Below, piece by piece: positions 36,904 through 52,723 of a DNA stretch of 64,000 bases. The position numbers and the translations under genes are program-made. The stretch spans positions 4,154,001 to 4,218,000 of the forward strand of contig NZ_CP046507.1 of the NCBI RefSeq assembly GCF_009741445.1, written 5' to 3'. This stretch comes from Mycobacterium avium subsp. avium (GTDB lineage: Bacteria; Actinomycetota; Actinomycetes; Mycobacteriales; Mycobacteriaceae). Under the pieces are notes generated by a model, which did no database searches, was not told the DNA's origin, and worked only from the letters and a program-made list of their open reading frames with translations. How positions within the stretch are numbered: the first letter of the stretch is position 1; each line of letters starts with the position of its first letter.

Positions 36904-38532
36904 TCAGCCCTTTACCAGGGCCCGCTCGAGGATGGCCGCTAGATCCAGCCCGTCGGGCATGGTGCCGAAGGCGCCTCCCCACCGGCGGTCCAGCCGGGTG
37001 GTCAGGAACGCCTCGGCGACGGCCGGATGGCCGTGGCGCACCAGCAGCGAGCCCTGCAGCGCCAGGCAGATGTCCTCGGCCACCTTGCGGGCCCTGTACT
37101 GGATGGTGTCCAGCTCGGCCAGGTCGGCCCGCAGCCGGTCGACGTGGCCGCCCAGGCGCGGATCCTGACCGGCGGCCTCGGCGAGTTCGTCGAACAGCAC
37201 CTCGACGCATTCCGGGCGAGTTGCCATGGCGCGCAACGTGTCCAGCGCGCTGACATTGCCCGAGCCCTCCCAGATGCCCATCAGCGGCGCCTCCCGGTAC
37301 AGCCGCGGCATGCCCGAGTCCTCGACGTAGCCGTTGCCGCCCAGGCATTCCAGCGCCTCGGCGGCGTGCGGGGTGGAACGCTTGCACACCCAGTACTTGC
37401 TGGCGGCCAGGCCGATGCGGCGCAGCAGGGCCTCGCGCTGATCGCCGCGCACCGCCTTGTCGGTGGCGCCCGCCATCCGCATCGCGACCATGGTCGCGGC
37501 CTCGGCCTCGACGGCCAGATCGGCCAGCACGTTGCGCATCAACGGTTGGTCAATCAGGTAGGCGCCGAACGCCTTTCGGTGCTGGGCGTGGTAGATCGCG
37601 CGGGTCAGGCCGGTGCGCATGCTGGTGGCGCTGCCCAGCGTGCAGTCCAGCCGGGTCAGGTTCACCATCTCGATGATGGTCGGCACGCCGCGGCCCTCCT
37701 CGCCGACCAGCCAGGCGACGGCGCCGTCATATTCGACCTCGCTGGACGCGTTGGCGTGGTTGCCGAGCTTGTCCTTGAGCCGCTGCAGGAACATCCGGTT
37801 GCGGGTGCCGTCGGGCAGCACCCGCGGCAGCAGGAAGCAAGACAGCCCGCCGGGCGCCTGGGCCAGCACCAGGAAGATGTCGCACATCGGCGCCGAGGTG
37901 AACCACTTGTGGCCGGTCAGGCGGTAGGAGCCGTCGCCGTTCGGCACGGCCTGGGTGGTGCCGGCGCGCACGTCGGAGCCGCCCTGCTTCTCGGTCATCG
38001 ACATGCCCGCGGTGATCCCGGGTTTTGTGGTGGCCACCCTGAGTTCCGGGTCGTATTCGCGGCTGGTCAGCAGCGGCTCGTACACCTTGGCCAGCTCGGG
38101 GTTGAAGCGCAGCGCGGGCACCACGGCATAGGTCATCGAGATCGGGCAGACGTGTCCCGGCTCGACCGTCCACACCGAGGTCTTGGCGGCGCGGACGACG
38201 TGCGCCCCCGGCCGGTCGTCGGCCCACGGCGCGGCGTGCAGGCCGTGGGCGATCGCGGTACGCATCAGCTCGTGGTAGGCCGGGTCGTACTCGACCTCGT
38301 CGACGCGGTAGCCGTTGCGGTCGTGGGTGTGCAGGATGGGCCGGTTGCGGTCGGCGAGCTCGCCCCAGCGCTGCGCCTGGCGGCTGGCCGACAACGCCCC
38401 CACCTCGTTGACCTCGTCCAGGCCCCACTGCCCACCCTCGCGGATCAGGGCCTCGACGAGCACCGGGGAGCCGGCGGGGTTGTAGTTGTCCAGGGGTGGC
38501 ACCTGGTTGGTGACGACATGCGTGTCCGACAT
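36904..38532 (-). CDS. fadE8: Acyl-CoA dehydrogenase FadE8 (AidB-like)
   Basis: This FAD-dependent acyl-CoA dehydrogenase has 542 residues, matching FadE8. The sequence motifs are MSMTEKQGGSDVRAGTTQA with substrate-binding loop, GHKWFTSAPMCDIFLVLAQ, and the C-terminal EALECLGGNGYVEDSGMPRL and EGSGNVSALDTLRA segment. The AidB subfamily has an extended C-terminus. The start at 38532 gives MSDTHVVTNQVPPLDNYN. In M. tuberculosis, lpqP lies between fadE8 and end, but here only 60 bases do. Confidence 0.92.
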   Translation of the reverse strand: MSDTHVVTNQVPPLDNYNPAGSPVLVEALIREGGQWGLDEVNEVGALSASRQAQRWGELADRNRPILHTHDRNGYRVDEVEYDPAYHELMRTAIAHGLHAAPWADDRPGAHVVRAAKTSVWTVEPGHVCPISMTYAVVPALRFNPELAKVYEPLLTSREYDPELRVATTKPGITAGMSMTEKQGGSDVRAGTTQAVPNGDGSYRLTGHKWFTSAPMCDIFLVLAQAPGGLSCFLLPRVLPDGTRNRMFLQRLKDKLGNHANASSEVEYDGAVAWLVGEEGRGVPTIIEMVNLTRLDCTLGSATSMRTGLTRAIYHAQHRKAFGAYLIDQPLMRNVLADLAVEAEAATMVAMRMAGATDKAVRGDQREALLRRIGLAASKYWVCKRSTPHAAEALECLGGNGYVEDSGMPRLYREAPLMGIWEGSGNVSALDTLRAMATRPECVEVLFDELAEAAGQDPRLGGHVDRLRADLAELDTIQYRARKVAEDICLALQGSLLVRHGHPAVAEAFLTTRLDRRWGGAFGTMPDGLDLAAILERALVKG

Positions 38533-38592
38533 GCCACCAATGTTACATTTTCTCGACAGTTGCACAAGAGGTGTAACAGCGCGCCGCGGTGC

Positions 38593-39348
38593 TCAGCTCT
38601 TGGTGTGCTCCCGCAGGAAGGCGATGTCGTCCTTGCGGCCCTCGTCGGCGGTTTCGCAGATCACCGGCGCGTCGGCGGCCTTGACCACGGTGACCAGCAG
38701 GTCGGGGTCGATCTGGCCGGTGCCGAAGTTGGCGTGTCGGTCGGCCCCTGAGCCCGCCGCGTCCCGGGAGTCGTTGCAGTGCACCAAATCGATGCGCCCG
38801 GTCAGCGCCTTGATCCGGTCCACGGCGTCGATCAGCGCCTCACCCGCGGCCCAGGCGTGGCAGGTGTCCAGGCAGAAGCCAATCCCCTTGTCGCCGATGC
38901 GATCCCACAACCGGCCGATGGTGTCGAAGTGGCGGGCCATCGCGTGGTCGCCGCCGGCGGTGTTCTCCAGATACACCTGCACGTCGGTTTCCAGGTAGTC
39001 GAGCGCCTTCACCCAGCGTTCGAAACCGGCCTCCATGTCGTTGTCGTCGGCGTGGCCGCCGTGCACGATGACGGCCGTGGCGTTGATCTCCGCGGCGGCG
39101 TCGCAGGTGTCCTGCAGGATCTTGCGCGACGGGATCCGCACGCGGTTGTTCGCCGAGGCGACGTTGATGAGATACGGCGCGTGCACGTACAGCGGCACGC
39201 TCGACGCCTTGAGCGCCTCGGCGTCGTCGCGGGGTTGGGGTTTCTTCCAGCTCTGCGGGTTGGAGAGGAAGAACTGCACCGCGTCTGCGCCGTCCGCCTG
39301 CGCGGCGGCCAGCGGGTCGTCGTTGCGGACGTGTGAACCGATGAGCAC
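38593..39348 (-). CDS. end: Endonuclease IV (AP endonuclease)
   Basis: Endonuclease IV cleaves abasic sites in base excision repair. The 251-residue protein contains its zinc-ligand motifs: GSHVRNDDPL, VHAPYLINVAS, YLENTAGGDHAMA, FCLDTCHAWAAG, VHCNDSRDAAGSG and ICETADEGRKDD. GTG at 39348 starts VLIGSHVRNDDPL, the family N-terminus. The longer open frame upstream runs through the repeat region and is not coding. Confidence 0.95.
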   Translation of the reverse strand: MLIGSHVRNDDPLAAAQADGADAVQFFLSNPQSWKKPQPRDDAEALKASSVPLYVHAPYLINVASANNRVRIPSRKILQDTCDAAAEINATAVIVHGGHADDNDMEAGFERWVKALDYLETDVQVYLENTAGGDHAMARHFDTIGRLWDRIGDKGIGFCLDTCHAWAAGEALIDAVDRIKALTGRIDLVHCNDSRDAAGSGADRHANFGTGQIDPDLLVTVVKAADAPVICETADEGRKDDIAFLREHTKS

Positions 39349-39372
39349 GTCGGCCAGTCTAGTGAGATGCCC

Positions 39373-39429
39373 CGACGCCCGGCGACGCCCGCGAGCCCGG
39401 CGACGCCCGCGAGCCCGGCGACGCCCGCC
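39373..39429. repeat. 18-base GC-rich tandem repeat
   Basis: The unit CGACGCCCGCGAGCCCGG is present in two full copies (39383-39400 and 39401-39418), flanked by partial copies (39373-39382 and 39419-39429). It lies between the end gene and the rpoC terminator. Such short tandem repeats vary in copy number and are useful for strain typing. Confidence 0.8.
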
Positions 39430-39430
39430 G

Positions 39431-39486
39431 AGCGTGAAGGTAGTTTCACGCTGGGCGCCGAGCGTGAAGTTAATTTCACGCTCGGC
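39431..39486. repeat. Two palindromic units, AGCGTGAA..TTCACGCT
   Basis: The first hairpin has arms AGCGTGAA (39431-39438) and TTCACGCT (39445-39452). The second has perfect 12-base arms GCCGAGCGTGAA (39457-39468) and TTCACGCTCGGC (39475-39486) with a 6-base loop. The shared sequence suggests a duplicated or mobile palindromic element between rpoC and end. Whether it recurs elsewhere in the genome cannot be judged from this window. Confidence 0.75.
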
Positions 39487-39504
39487 GGAAAGGCCGGGCG
39501 GCAC

Positions 39505-39537
39505 GAAAAAGCCCCCGCACACGGCGGGGGCTTTTTC
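39505..39537 (-). terminator. Intrinsic terminator of the rpoB-rpoC operon
   Basis: A perfect 14-base stem, GAAAAAGCCCCCGC (39505-39518) and GCGGGGGCTTTTTC (39524-39537), has a 5-base loop and a T5 run on both sides. It begins seven bases after the rpoC stop. It is symmetric and could stop transcription in either direction. Confidence 0.93.
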
Positions 39538-39544
39538 GCACTGA

Positions 39545-43495
<3,951 letters not shown>

Positions 43496-43539
43496 GTAAC
43501 TCCCTTTCCCCTTGCGGGTTTGGTTAGTGAAAAAGTTGG

Positions 43540-47067
<3,528 letters not shown>

Positions 47068-47444
47068 CTCGTGCGACTCACGAAGGCCGGGGCCACCGGC
47101 TGCGTTCGCCGCGAATTGTGTCGGTTCGGCCGGCAAACGAACTGTCCGGATCTCACGCGCGCAACTAAAGAACTAAGCCACATCAAGGGGCTCAGGCTTA
47201 GACCACGGTGTCAAGTGGCGGGTGAGGTGGGCAGGAGGTAGCCAGCGCAACGTCCAACAATAGCGCAGGGCGGCGCATTCCTCAACTGTCCAGCACAAGC
47301 AATCCAGGGACATCGGCGCTGGCTGGCGTCTCGAGTTTCCGCTGGATACATGCTGCCCAACAGACTGGCCCGTTTACGGCCCGTCGTCAAGAGGGCGGGC
47401 CGCCAAGTTACGCGAAGTTATCGCGAACTTTCGGGCCGGCCGCG
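47068..47444 (-). promoter_or_regulatory. rpoB promoter and leader
   Basis: These 377 bases hold no gene. On the minus strand a SigA promoter is clear: -35 TTGAGG (47285-47280), a 17-base spacer and -10 TATTGT (47262-47257), giving a leader of about 185 bases before rpoB. A second TTGACA-like box on the minus strand (near 47211-47216) has no matching -10. The toxin-antitoxin genes found here in M. tuberculosis (Rv0656c-Rv0666) are absent. Confidence 0.7.
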
Positions 47445-48455
47445 CTAGTCGCCGACCTCGTGTGCCCGGTACTTGTGGGTGCCCTCCAGGTCGTCGAGGA
47501 TCGCCGCCTGCGCCTTCTGCGGCAGGGTGTGCAGGATCTCGCGCACCCGGGCCTGGCGCCGGGCGACGGCCTTGCGCTCCGGCATGCCCGGCGAGGCGAC
47601 GATCTGGGGCGGCACGCCCTCGATCTCCTCCACACCGCCGGCGTGCTGACCGGCCTCCAGCGCGGCCTGCTCTTCGGCCATGGTGGCCTCGTCCTTCTCC
47701 TCGGACATGCCGATCGGCCCGATGCGGCGGCCGTTGAGGAACTGCTTGACCACGGGCTCGTCGCTGGTCAGCAGCACTTCGCGGGGGCCGAACATGACCA
47801 GCTTGCGGCGGAACAGCATGCCCATGTTGTCCGGCACGGTGCGGGCGATGTTGATGTTGTGCGTGACGATCAGGACGGTGGCGTCGATCTGGGCGTTGAT
47901 GTCGAGGATCAGCTGGCTCAGGTAGGCGGTGCGCACCGGGTCCAGACCGGAGTCCGGCTCGTCGCACAGGATGATCTGCGGGTCCATCACCAGGGCGCGG
48001 GCCAGGCTGGCGCGCTTGCGCATACCGCCGGAGATCTCGCCGGGGAACTTCTTCTCGTCGCCGCCCAGACCCACCAGTTCCAGCTTCTCCATGACGATGT
48101 CACGGATCTCGCTTTCCTTCTTCTTGGTGTGCTCGCGCAGCGGGAAGGCGGCGTTGTCGAACAGGTTCATCGAACCGAACAGGGCGCCGTCCTGGAACAT
48201 CACGCCGAACAGGGTGCGGATCTCGTAGAGCTCCTTGGCCGAGCACTGCAGGATGTCGGTGCCGTCGATGACCACCGAGCCGCGCTCGGGGCGCAGCAGA
48301 CCGATCAGCGATTTCAGGAACACCGATTTGCCGGTACCCGACGGCCCCAGCAGCACGCTGACCTCCCCGGCGGGGATTTCCAGGGTCACGTCCTCCCAAA
48401 TTCGTGACGATCCGAAGGACTTCGTGAGGCCGTTCACCTCAATAGCGACACCCAT
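47445..48455 (-). CDS. mkl: Mce transport ATPase Mkl/MceG
   Basis: This ABC ATPase powers Mce lipid/sterol import complexes. The 336-residue protein has Walker A GPSGTGKS at residues 37-44, a signature ISGGMRKRASLARAL near 142 and Walker B ILCDEPDSGLDP near 164. A C-terminal extension of about 90 residues (EEKDEATMAEEQAALEAGQ) is typical of MceG and mediates regulation or partner binding. It is followed by rpoB in the same direction. Confidence 0.92.
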   Translation of the reverse strand: MGVAIEVNGLTKSFGSSRIWEDVTLEIPAGEVSVLLGPSGTGKSVFLKSLIGLLRPERGSVVIDGTDILQCSAKELYEIRTLFGVMFQDGALFGSMNLFDNAAFPLREHTKKKESEIRDIVMEKLELVGLGGDEKKFPGEISGGMRKRASLARALVMDPQIILCDEPDSGLDPVRTAYLSQLILDINAQIDATVLIVTHNINIARTVPDNMGMLFRRKLVMFGPREVLLTSDEPVVKQFLNGRRIGPIGMSEEKDEATMAEEQAALEAGQHAGGVEEIEGVPPQIVASPGMPERKAVARRQARVREILHTLPQKAQAAILDDLEGTHKYRAHEVGD

Positions 48456-48626
48456 GGGAGATCCTTCCGTCGACGCTCATGCCCGCCACCTGCCCTTTTC
48501 TGTGGCATGAGTCACTGTAGCGCACGCCTGCCACACGGCATCAGGGTTGCGCGGCACCGCCGTGCAAATTTGGCCGTCCGGAGATCACCCGGAACCGCGC
48601 GCGGCACAACTTATTTGACGCACGTG

Positions 48627-50132
48627 TTAGCCAGCGGGCACCCAGTTGCCGTGGAAGCCCATCGGGACCCGCTGCGGCAGGTGCACGGTCGCCACCTGCT
48701 CGAGACTCTGGGCGTCCAGCAACACCAGCTGGCCTTCGTCGCGGCCGCGGTGATAGCCGAAGCCCATCAGGATGCCGTCGTCCTCCGCGCCGTCTTGGCC
48801 GCCGGCCGGGTTCGGCACGAAGCACATCTCGCCGATCAAAAGGTCGGGGTCCAGCGGCGCGACCCGGCGCGAGCCGGTGGCGTAGTCGTGCTTGTACAGG
48901 CCGGTGGACATCTCCGAGGCGCCGTCGGACAGGTAGCCGCCGTCGGTGCCGACGGTGTAGCCGAAGCGGTGCCGCCGGCCCAGCAGGGCCTCGTTGATCC
49001 GGGGGAACTCCTGCGGGCGGTCGTCGCGCAGCTCGCTGCCGACCGCCCCGGTCGCCAGGTTGACGGTCCAGCGGTCCAGCGTCGGGCGGGTGTCGCCGGG
49101 ACCGCGCAGGTCGCGGTCGAACATCCGCGAGTAGCGCACCACGTCGAGCACCAAAACCTTTGCGCCGTCACGTATTTCGGAGTAGGCGTTGAGCGGGTGG
49201 TAGACGTAGCAGGGCTCGATGTCGAACCACCGAACCTCGTCGTTACCGCCGTCGCGGGGCATGACACCCAGCCGCGCCGGGTAGGCGTCGTTCCACCGGT
49301 AGGGCATCCGGTGCAGCGGCTGCCGATTGCGGTTCATCGCCGTGGCCATCGGGCCGGGCAGCTGCACCCGCCCGAGCAGCGACTGCACGACCAGCCGCGC
49401 CGGTGCGCTCAGCCAGCGCGGCACGTCGGCCGGCATCACCTGGACGGGGTCGAACGTCACCGGCAGGTCGTAGATCACCACGTACTCGTCGGTGAGCGAG
49501 AAGTCGTGCATCATCGGCGACCCGCTCACCTCGATGTCGACGGTGCGCCGCGCGCGCCCGGCGGTGTCGATCACCGAGTACTGCACGCGGCGCCCTCGCC
49601 CGAACGAGTAGGAGACGGCGTGCAATTCGCCGGTACGGGGGTCGCGGTGCGGGTGGGCGGTGTAGCCGCCGAACAGGGTTCCGTCGAAGTCGCAGGTGCC
49701 GACGGTGTCCAGGTCCTCAGTGAGCCGGTAGTTGGCGCCGCCCCCTTCGACCAGGGCCAGCGTCTGCCCGGCGTGGCCGAGCACGTTGGTGTTGGGTCCG
49801 ACGGACAGCATTCCGGCGCGCGGGTCCAGCCCGCCGGGCGCGGGCTCGCCGAGCGCGGCGCACACGTGCGCGGTGCGCACCCAGCGGTTGCGATACCAGC
49901 GGGCCCGCCCGTCGCGCAGCGCCACGCCGTGGACCATCCCGTCGCCGCTGAACCAGTGGTAGGTCGCGGGATCGACCTCGGCGACCGGGTTGGGGCCGTT
50001 GCGCAGGTAGCGCCCGTCGAGGTGGTCGGGAATGCGTCCGGTGACGGGCAGGTCGAACGCGGTGACTTCGGCGCGCACCGGCGCCAGGAAGCCGTCCAGA
50101 TAGGGATTGGCGACGGTGCGCGTGGAGGTCAT
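48627..50132 (-). CDS. Carotenoid cleavage oxygenase (Rv0654-like)
   Basis: This 501-residue non-haem iron dioxygenase cleaves carotenoid double bonds; the M. tuberculosis homologue acts on several carotenoids. Four iron-binding His are visible in conserved positions: TAHPHRDPRTG, MMHDFSLTDEY, CYVYHPLNAYS and VPMGFHGNWVPAG at the end. It is divergent from the TetR gene at 50202. Confidence 0.92.
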   Translation of the reverse strand: MTSTRTVANPYLDGFLAPVRAEVTAFDLPVTGRIPDHLDGRYLRNGPNPVAEVDPATYHWFSGDGMVHGVALRDGRARWYRNRWVRTAHVCAALGEPAPGGLDPRAGMLSVGPNTNVLGHAGQTLALVEGGGANYRLTEDLDTVGTCDFDGTLFGGYTAHPHRDPRTGELHAVSYSFGRGRRVQYSVIDTAGRARRTVDIEVSGSPMMHDFSLTDEYVVIYDLPVTFDPVQVMPADVPRWLSAPARLVVQSLLGRVQLPGPMATAMNRNRQPLHRMPYRWNDAYPARLGVMPRDGGNDEVRWFDIEPCYVYHPLNAYSEIRDGAKVLVLDVVRYSRMFDRDLRGPGDTRPTLDRWTVNLATGAVGSELRDDRPQEFPRINEALLGRRHRFGYTVGTDGGYLSDGASEMSTGLYKHDYATGSRRVAPLDPDLLIGEMCFVPNPAGGQDGAEDDGILMGFGYHRGRDEGQLVLLDAQSLEQVATVHLPQRVPMGFHGNWVPAG

Positions 50133-50142
50133 GCCTGCTCCT

Positions 50143-50166
50143 ATAACATTGATATGACGCTGTTAT
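50143..50166. promoter_or_regulatory. Candidate TetR operator between carotenoid oxygenase and tetR
   Basis: The sequence has inverted arms ATAACA (50143-50148) and TGTTAT (50161-50166) around a 12-base centre, within the 69-base divergent region. It lies 11 bases upstream of the carotenoid oxygenase start and 36 bases before tetR, as expected for a TetR site that represses both. Confidence 0.5.
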
Positions 50167-50201
50167 TGCGACGGTACGCCGGGGAAGGGACGATCGCAAC
50201 G

Positions 50202-50885
50202 ATGACTTCGCAACCAGCCCCGCAGCGCAACGTCCGCGACGGCATGCTCGCCGCGGCCGTGGCGCTGCTGCACGAGCACGGTCCCGACGCGCTGCAGACC
50301 CGCAAGGTCGCCGGGGCGGCGGGCACCTCGACGATGGCGGTGTACACCCATTTCGGCGGGATGCGCGGGCTGATCGCCGAGGTGGCCGAGGAGGGGCTGC
50401 GGCAGTTCGACGCCGCGCTGACGGTGCCGCCGACCGACGACCCGGTCGCGGACCTGTTCGTGATCGGCGCGGCCTACCGGCGCTACGCGATCAAACATCG
50501 GCACATGTATCGGCTGATGTTCGGCAGCACCAGCGCGCACGGCATCAACGCGCCCGCCCACAACGTGCTGACGCTGACGGTGGCCGAGATCGAGCAGAAC
50601 TACCCCAGCTTCGCGCACGTGGTGCGCGCGGTACACCGGTGCATGCGGGCCGGGCGGATCACCGCCGGCTCGGCCGACGACGACGGCGCGGTGGTGGCGA
50701 CGGCGGCCCAGTTCTGGGCGTCCATCCACGGGTTCGTGATGCTCGAGCTGGCCGGCTACTGCGGCGACGACGGCTCGGCGGTGCTGCCGGTGCTCGGCTC
50801 GATGACCTCGAATCTGCTTGTCGCTCTTGGCGATTCACCCAAGCGGGTGTCGCAGTCGATGCGCTCAGCGATGCTCGGGAGCTGA
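50202..50885 (+). CDS. TetR family regulator (Rv0653c-like)
   Basis: This 227-residue protein has its HTH in MLAAAVALLHEHGPDALQTR and AGAAGTSTMAVYTHFGGMRG (residues 14-55), with a TetR_C_33-type ligand domain. It likely regulates the divergent carotenoid oxygenase. The start ATG at 50202 follows GGGGAAGGGA by about ten bases. A longer open frame upstream opposite the oxygenase is a shadow. Confidence 0.9.
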   Translation: MTSQPAPQRNVRDGMLAAAVALLHEHGPDALQTRKVAGAAGTSTMAVYTHFGGMRGLIAEVAEEGLRQFDAALTVPPTDDPVADLFVIGAAYRRYAIKHRHMYRLMFGSTSAHGINAPAHNVLTLTVAEIEQNYPSFAHVVRAVHRCMRAGRITAGSADDDGAVVATAAQFWASIHGFVMLELAGYCGDDGSAVLPVLGSMTSNLLVALGDSPKRVSQSMRSAMLGS

Positions 50886-50894
50886 GCACACGAA

Positions 50895-50930
50895 ACCCCC
50901 GGGGCCTGCACGGGCAGGCGTCCCGGGGGT
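50895..50930. terminator. Shared terminator hairpin, tetR and rplL
   Basis: A long hairpin, ACCCCCGGGG (50895-50904) against TCCCGGGGGT (50921-50930) with an internal CCTGC/GCAGG stem, lies between the convergent tetR stop (50885) and rplL stop (50946). It can serve both directions. No long U tract is present. Confidence 0.75.
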
Positions 50931-50945
50931 ATCGCGCGAACCGGC

Positions 50946-51338
50946 TTACTTGACGGTGACGGTGGCGCCGGCGGCCTCGAGCTTGGCCTTGGCGTCGTCG
51001 GCCGCCTCCTTGGCGACCTTCTCCAGCAGCGGCTTGGGCGCGCCGTCGACCAGGTCCTTGGCCTCCTTGAGGCCCAGGCCGGAGACGATCTCGCGGACCA
51101 CCTTGATCACGCCGATCTTCTTGTCGCCGGCGGACTCGAGGATCACGTCGAACTCCGACTGCTCCTCGGCGGCCTCGGCGGGCGCGCCACCGGCGGCCGG
51201 GCCGGCCGCGGCGACGGCGACCGGGGCGGCCGCGGTGACCTCGAAGGTCTCCTCGAACTTCTTCACGAAGTCGGAGAGCTCCAGCAGGGTCATCTCCTTG
51301 AACGCGTCGAGCAGGTCGTCGGTGGACATCTTTGCCAT
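50946..51338 (-). CDS. rplL: 50S ribosomal protein L7/L12
   Basis: L7/L12 forms the stalk that recruits translation GTPases. The 130-residue product has the N-terminal dimer domain, a hinge rich in Ala/Gly (AAAGPAAGGAPAEAAEEQ) and the C-terminal domain EFDVILESAGDKKIGVIKVV and LKEAKDLVDGAPKPLLE. Normal length for mycobacteria. It lies 45 bases after rplJ. Confidence 0.98.
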   Translation of the reverse strand: MAKMSTDDLLDAFKEMTLLELSDFVKKFEETFEVTAAAPVAVAAAGPAAGGAPAEAAEEQSEFDVILESAGDKKIGVIKVVREIVSGLGLKEAKDLVDGAPKPLLEKVAKEAADDAKAKLEAAGATVTVK

Positions 51339-51383
51339 GGGTGTGGGTCCTTCCTTGTTCTTCCCAAGTTCCGGGTTTGGTGG

Positions 51384-51974
51384 TTATTCGGCGTCGGCCG
51401 GGGCCTCGGGGGCCTCGGCGGGTGTTTCGGCAGCTGGTTGCGGGGCCTCGGCGGGGCCTTCGGCGGCCTTCTTCTCCTGCAGGGCGGCCGCCAGGCGGGC
51501 GACCTGCGAGGCCGGGGCGTTGAATAGCCCGGCCGCCTTGGCCAGGTTGCCCTTCATCGCGCCGGCCAGCTTGGCCAGCAGCACCTCGCGGGACTCGAGG
51601 TCGGCGATGCGCTCCACCTCGGCGACCGAGAGCGCCCGGCCGTCCATGTAGCCGCCCTTGATGACCAGCGCCTTGTGCTCCTTGGCGAAGGTCTTGATGG
51701 CCTTGGCCGCGTCGACCGGTTCCCCGGTGACGAACGCGATGGCCGTCGGGCCGGCGAAGAGCTCGTCCAGGCCCTCGATGCCGGCCTCCGACGCCGCCCG
51801 CTTGACCAGCGTGTTCTTGGCCACCGAGTAGGTGGCCGCCCCGCTCAGCGAGCGCCGCAGCTCGGCCAGGTTGGCGACCGTCAGACCCCGGTACTCGGTG
51901 ATCAGGGTCGCGGTCGCCTCCTTGAACTGCTCGGCGATGTCTGCAACGGCGGTGGCCTTGTCAGCCCTGGCCAT
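51384..51974 (-). CDS. rplJ: 50S ribosomal protein L10
   Basis: L10 anchors L7/L12 to the ribosome. The 196-residue product starts MARADKATAVADIAEQFKEA and contains ITEYRGLTVANLAELRRSL and NTLVKRAASEAG. Compared with a typical L10 of about 175 residues it has a C-terminal Ala/Pro/Glu tail. An L10-type leader lies upstream. Confidence 0.97.
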   Translation of the reverse strand: MARADKATAVADIAEQFKEATATLITEYRGLTVANLAELRRSLSGAATYSVAKNTLVKRAASEAGIEGLDELFAGPTAIAFVTGEPVDAAKAIKTFAKEHKALVIKGGYMDGRALSVAEVERIADLESREVLLAKLAGAMKGNLAKAAGLFNAPASQVARLAAALQEKKAAEGPAEAPQPAAETPAEAPEAPADAE

Positions 51975-52197
51975 GCCTACCTCCTGCTCCTGAAGTGAAA
52001 GTCAGTGCGACGTGTCGTCTCGTGTCCCCCGAAAACGACGAACGCCCCGGCGCAGGACACGGCCGGGGCGTAACGAACAACCGGCGCTGATGCCGGCGCT
52101 GCTGCCTCGTCCTCCTGCGTGGGCCGCCGGGATGTTCCCGGACCTTCGACCGATTGCTCGGTGACCGACGGTCTTCGGTGGATCGGCTAACACCATA
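51975..52197 (-). ncRNA. L10 leader (autoregulatory 5' leader of rplJ-rplL)
   Basis: L10 leaders fold into a structure bound by L10-L7/L12 to repress translation. The minus strand has a strong hairpin, ACGCCCCGGC (52071-52062) and GCCGGGGCGT (52051-52042). Upstream is a kinked structure containing GCAGGAGGACGAGGCAGC and GCCGGCATCAGCGCCGG. The layout and the position between the promoter and rplJ fit actinobacterial L10 leaders. A covariance model search was not possible. Confidence 0.6.
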
Positions 52198-52220
52198 GCG
52201 CGGGCCGCGCGATCAGCCAA
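52192..52220 (-). promoter_or_regulatory. rplJ-rplL promoter
   Basis: The minus strand has -35 TTGGCT (52220-52215), a 17-base spacer and -10 TATGGT (52197-52192). It gives a transcript leader of about 210 bases that matches the L10 leader. Confidence 0.65.
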
Positions 52221-52261
52221 AACGGCGTCTTCACGGTTCAGGTCACGGCTCGGTTCACGGC

Positions 52262-52714
52262 TCAGGTCACGGCTCCGGTGACCGCGACGGTGAGCAGCAC
52301 ATAGGCACCCAGCAGCAGGACCACCCGCAGCCGGTGGCGCCGGTCCCAGCGCGCCGCCAGTTCGCGCGACAGCTGCCCGCCGGCCGGCCATTTCGCGATC
52401 CGGTTGTTGATCGGCACCAGCATGGTCACCGTCACCAGCACCACCACGGCCATCAGGCCGGCGGCGACGCCGACCAGCCAGTCGTAGTGGGCGCCCCGTT
52501 CCTGCACGGCGAGCGAGCCCAGCAGCAACAACGTCATCGCGTACCAGAACGGCATCACCGTGCCCAGCGCCCGCGCGGCGCCGCCGCGGGCGGTGCGGAA
52601 GGCGTCGTCGGGCAGCCGGGCGATGAGCGGGTGGAAGAACACCGCGACCGCCAGCTCCACGCCGACCATCAGCCCCATGATCACGACCGCGAGTGCGTCG
52701 ATGCTGTGGTCCAT
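52262..52714 (-). CDS. DUF1772 membrane protein
   Basis: This 150-residue protein has four predicted transmembrane segments (about 8-30, 53-70, 78-101 and 127-148) and matches the DUF1772 (anthrone oxygenase-like) pattern of small four-helix membrane proteins, including PFWYAMTLLLLGS and LVPINNRIAKW. Function is unknown. It lies nine bases after the ROK kinase, in the same direction. Confidence 0.75.
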   Translation of the reverse strand: MDHSIDALAVVIMGLMVGVELAVAVFFHPLIARLPDDAFRTARGGAARALGTVMPFWYAMTLLLLGSLAVQERGAHYDWLVGVAAGLMAVVVLVTVTMLVPINNRIAKWPAGGQLSRELAARWDRRHRLRVVLLLGAYVLLTVAVTGAVT

Positions 52715-52723
52715 TGGGTCAGC

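Noticed and set aside
39349..39522. Upstream extension of the endonuclease IV frame
   Set aside because: It translates the tandem repeat and palindromes into repeats. The conserved N-terminus begins at GTG 39348.
48507..50201. Extension of the TetR frame upstream of 50202
   Set aside because: It lies opposite the carotenoid oxygenase and has no TetR similarity. ATG 50202 with its Shine-Dalgarno sequence is the sensible start.
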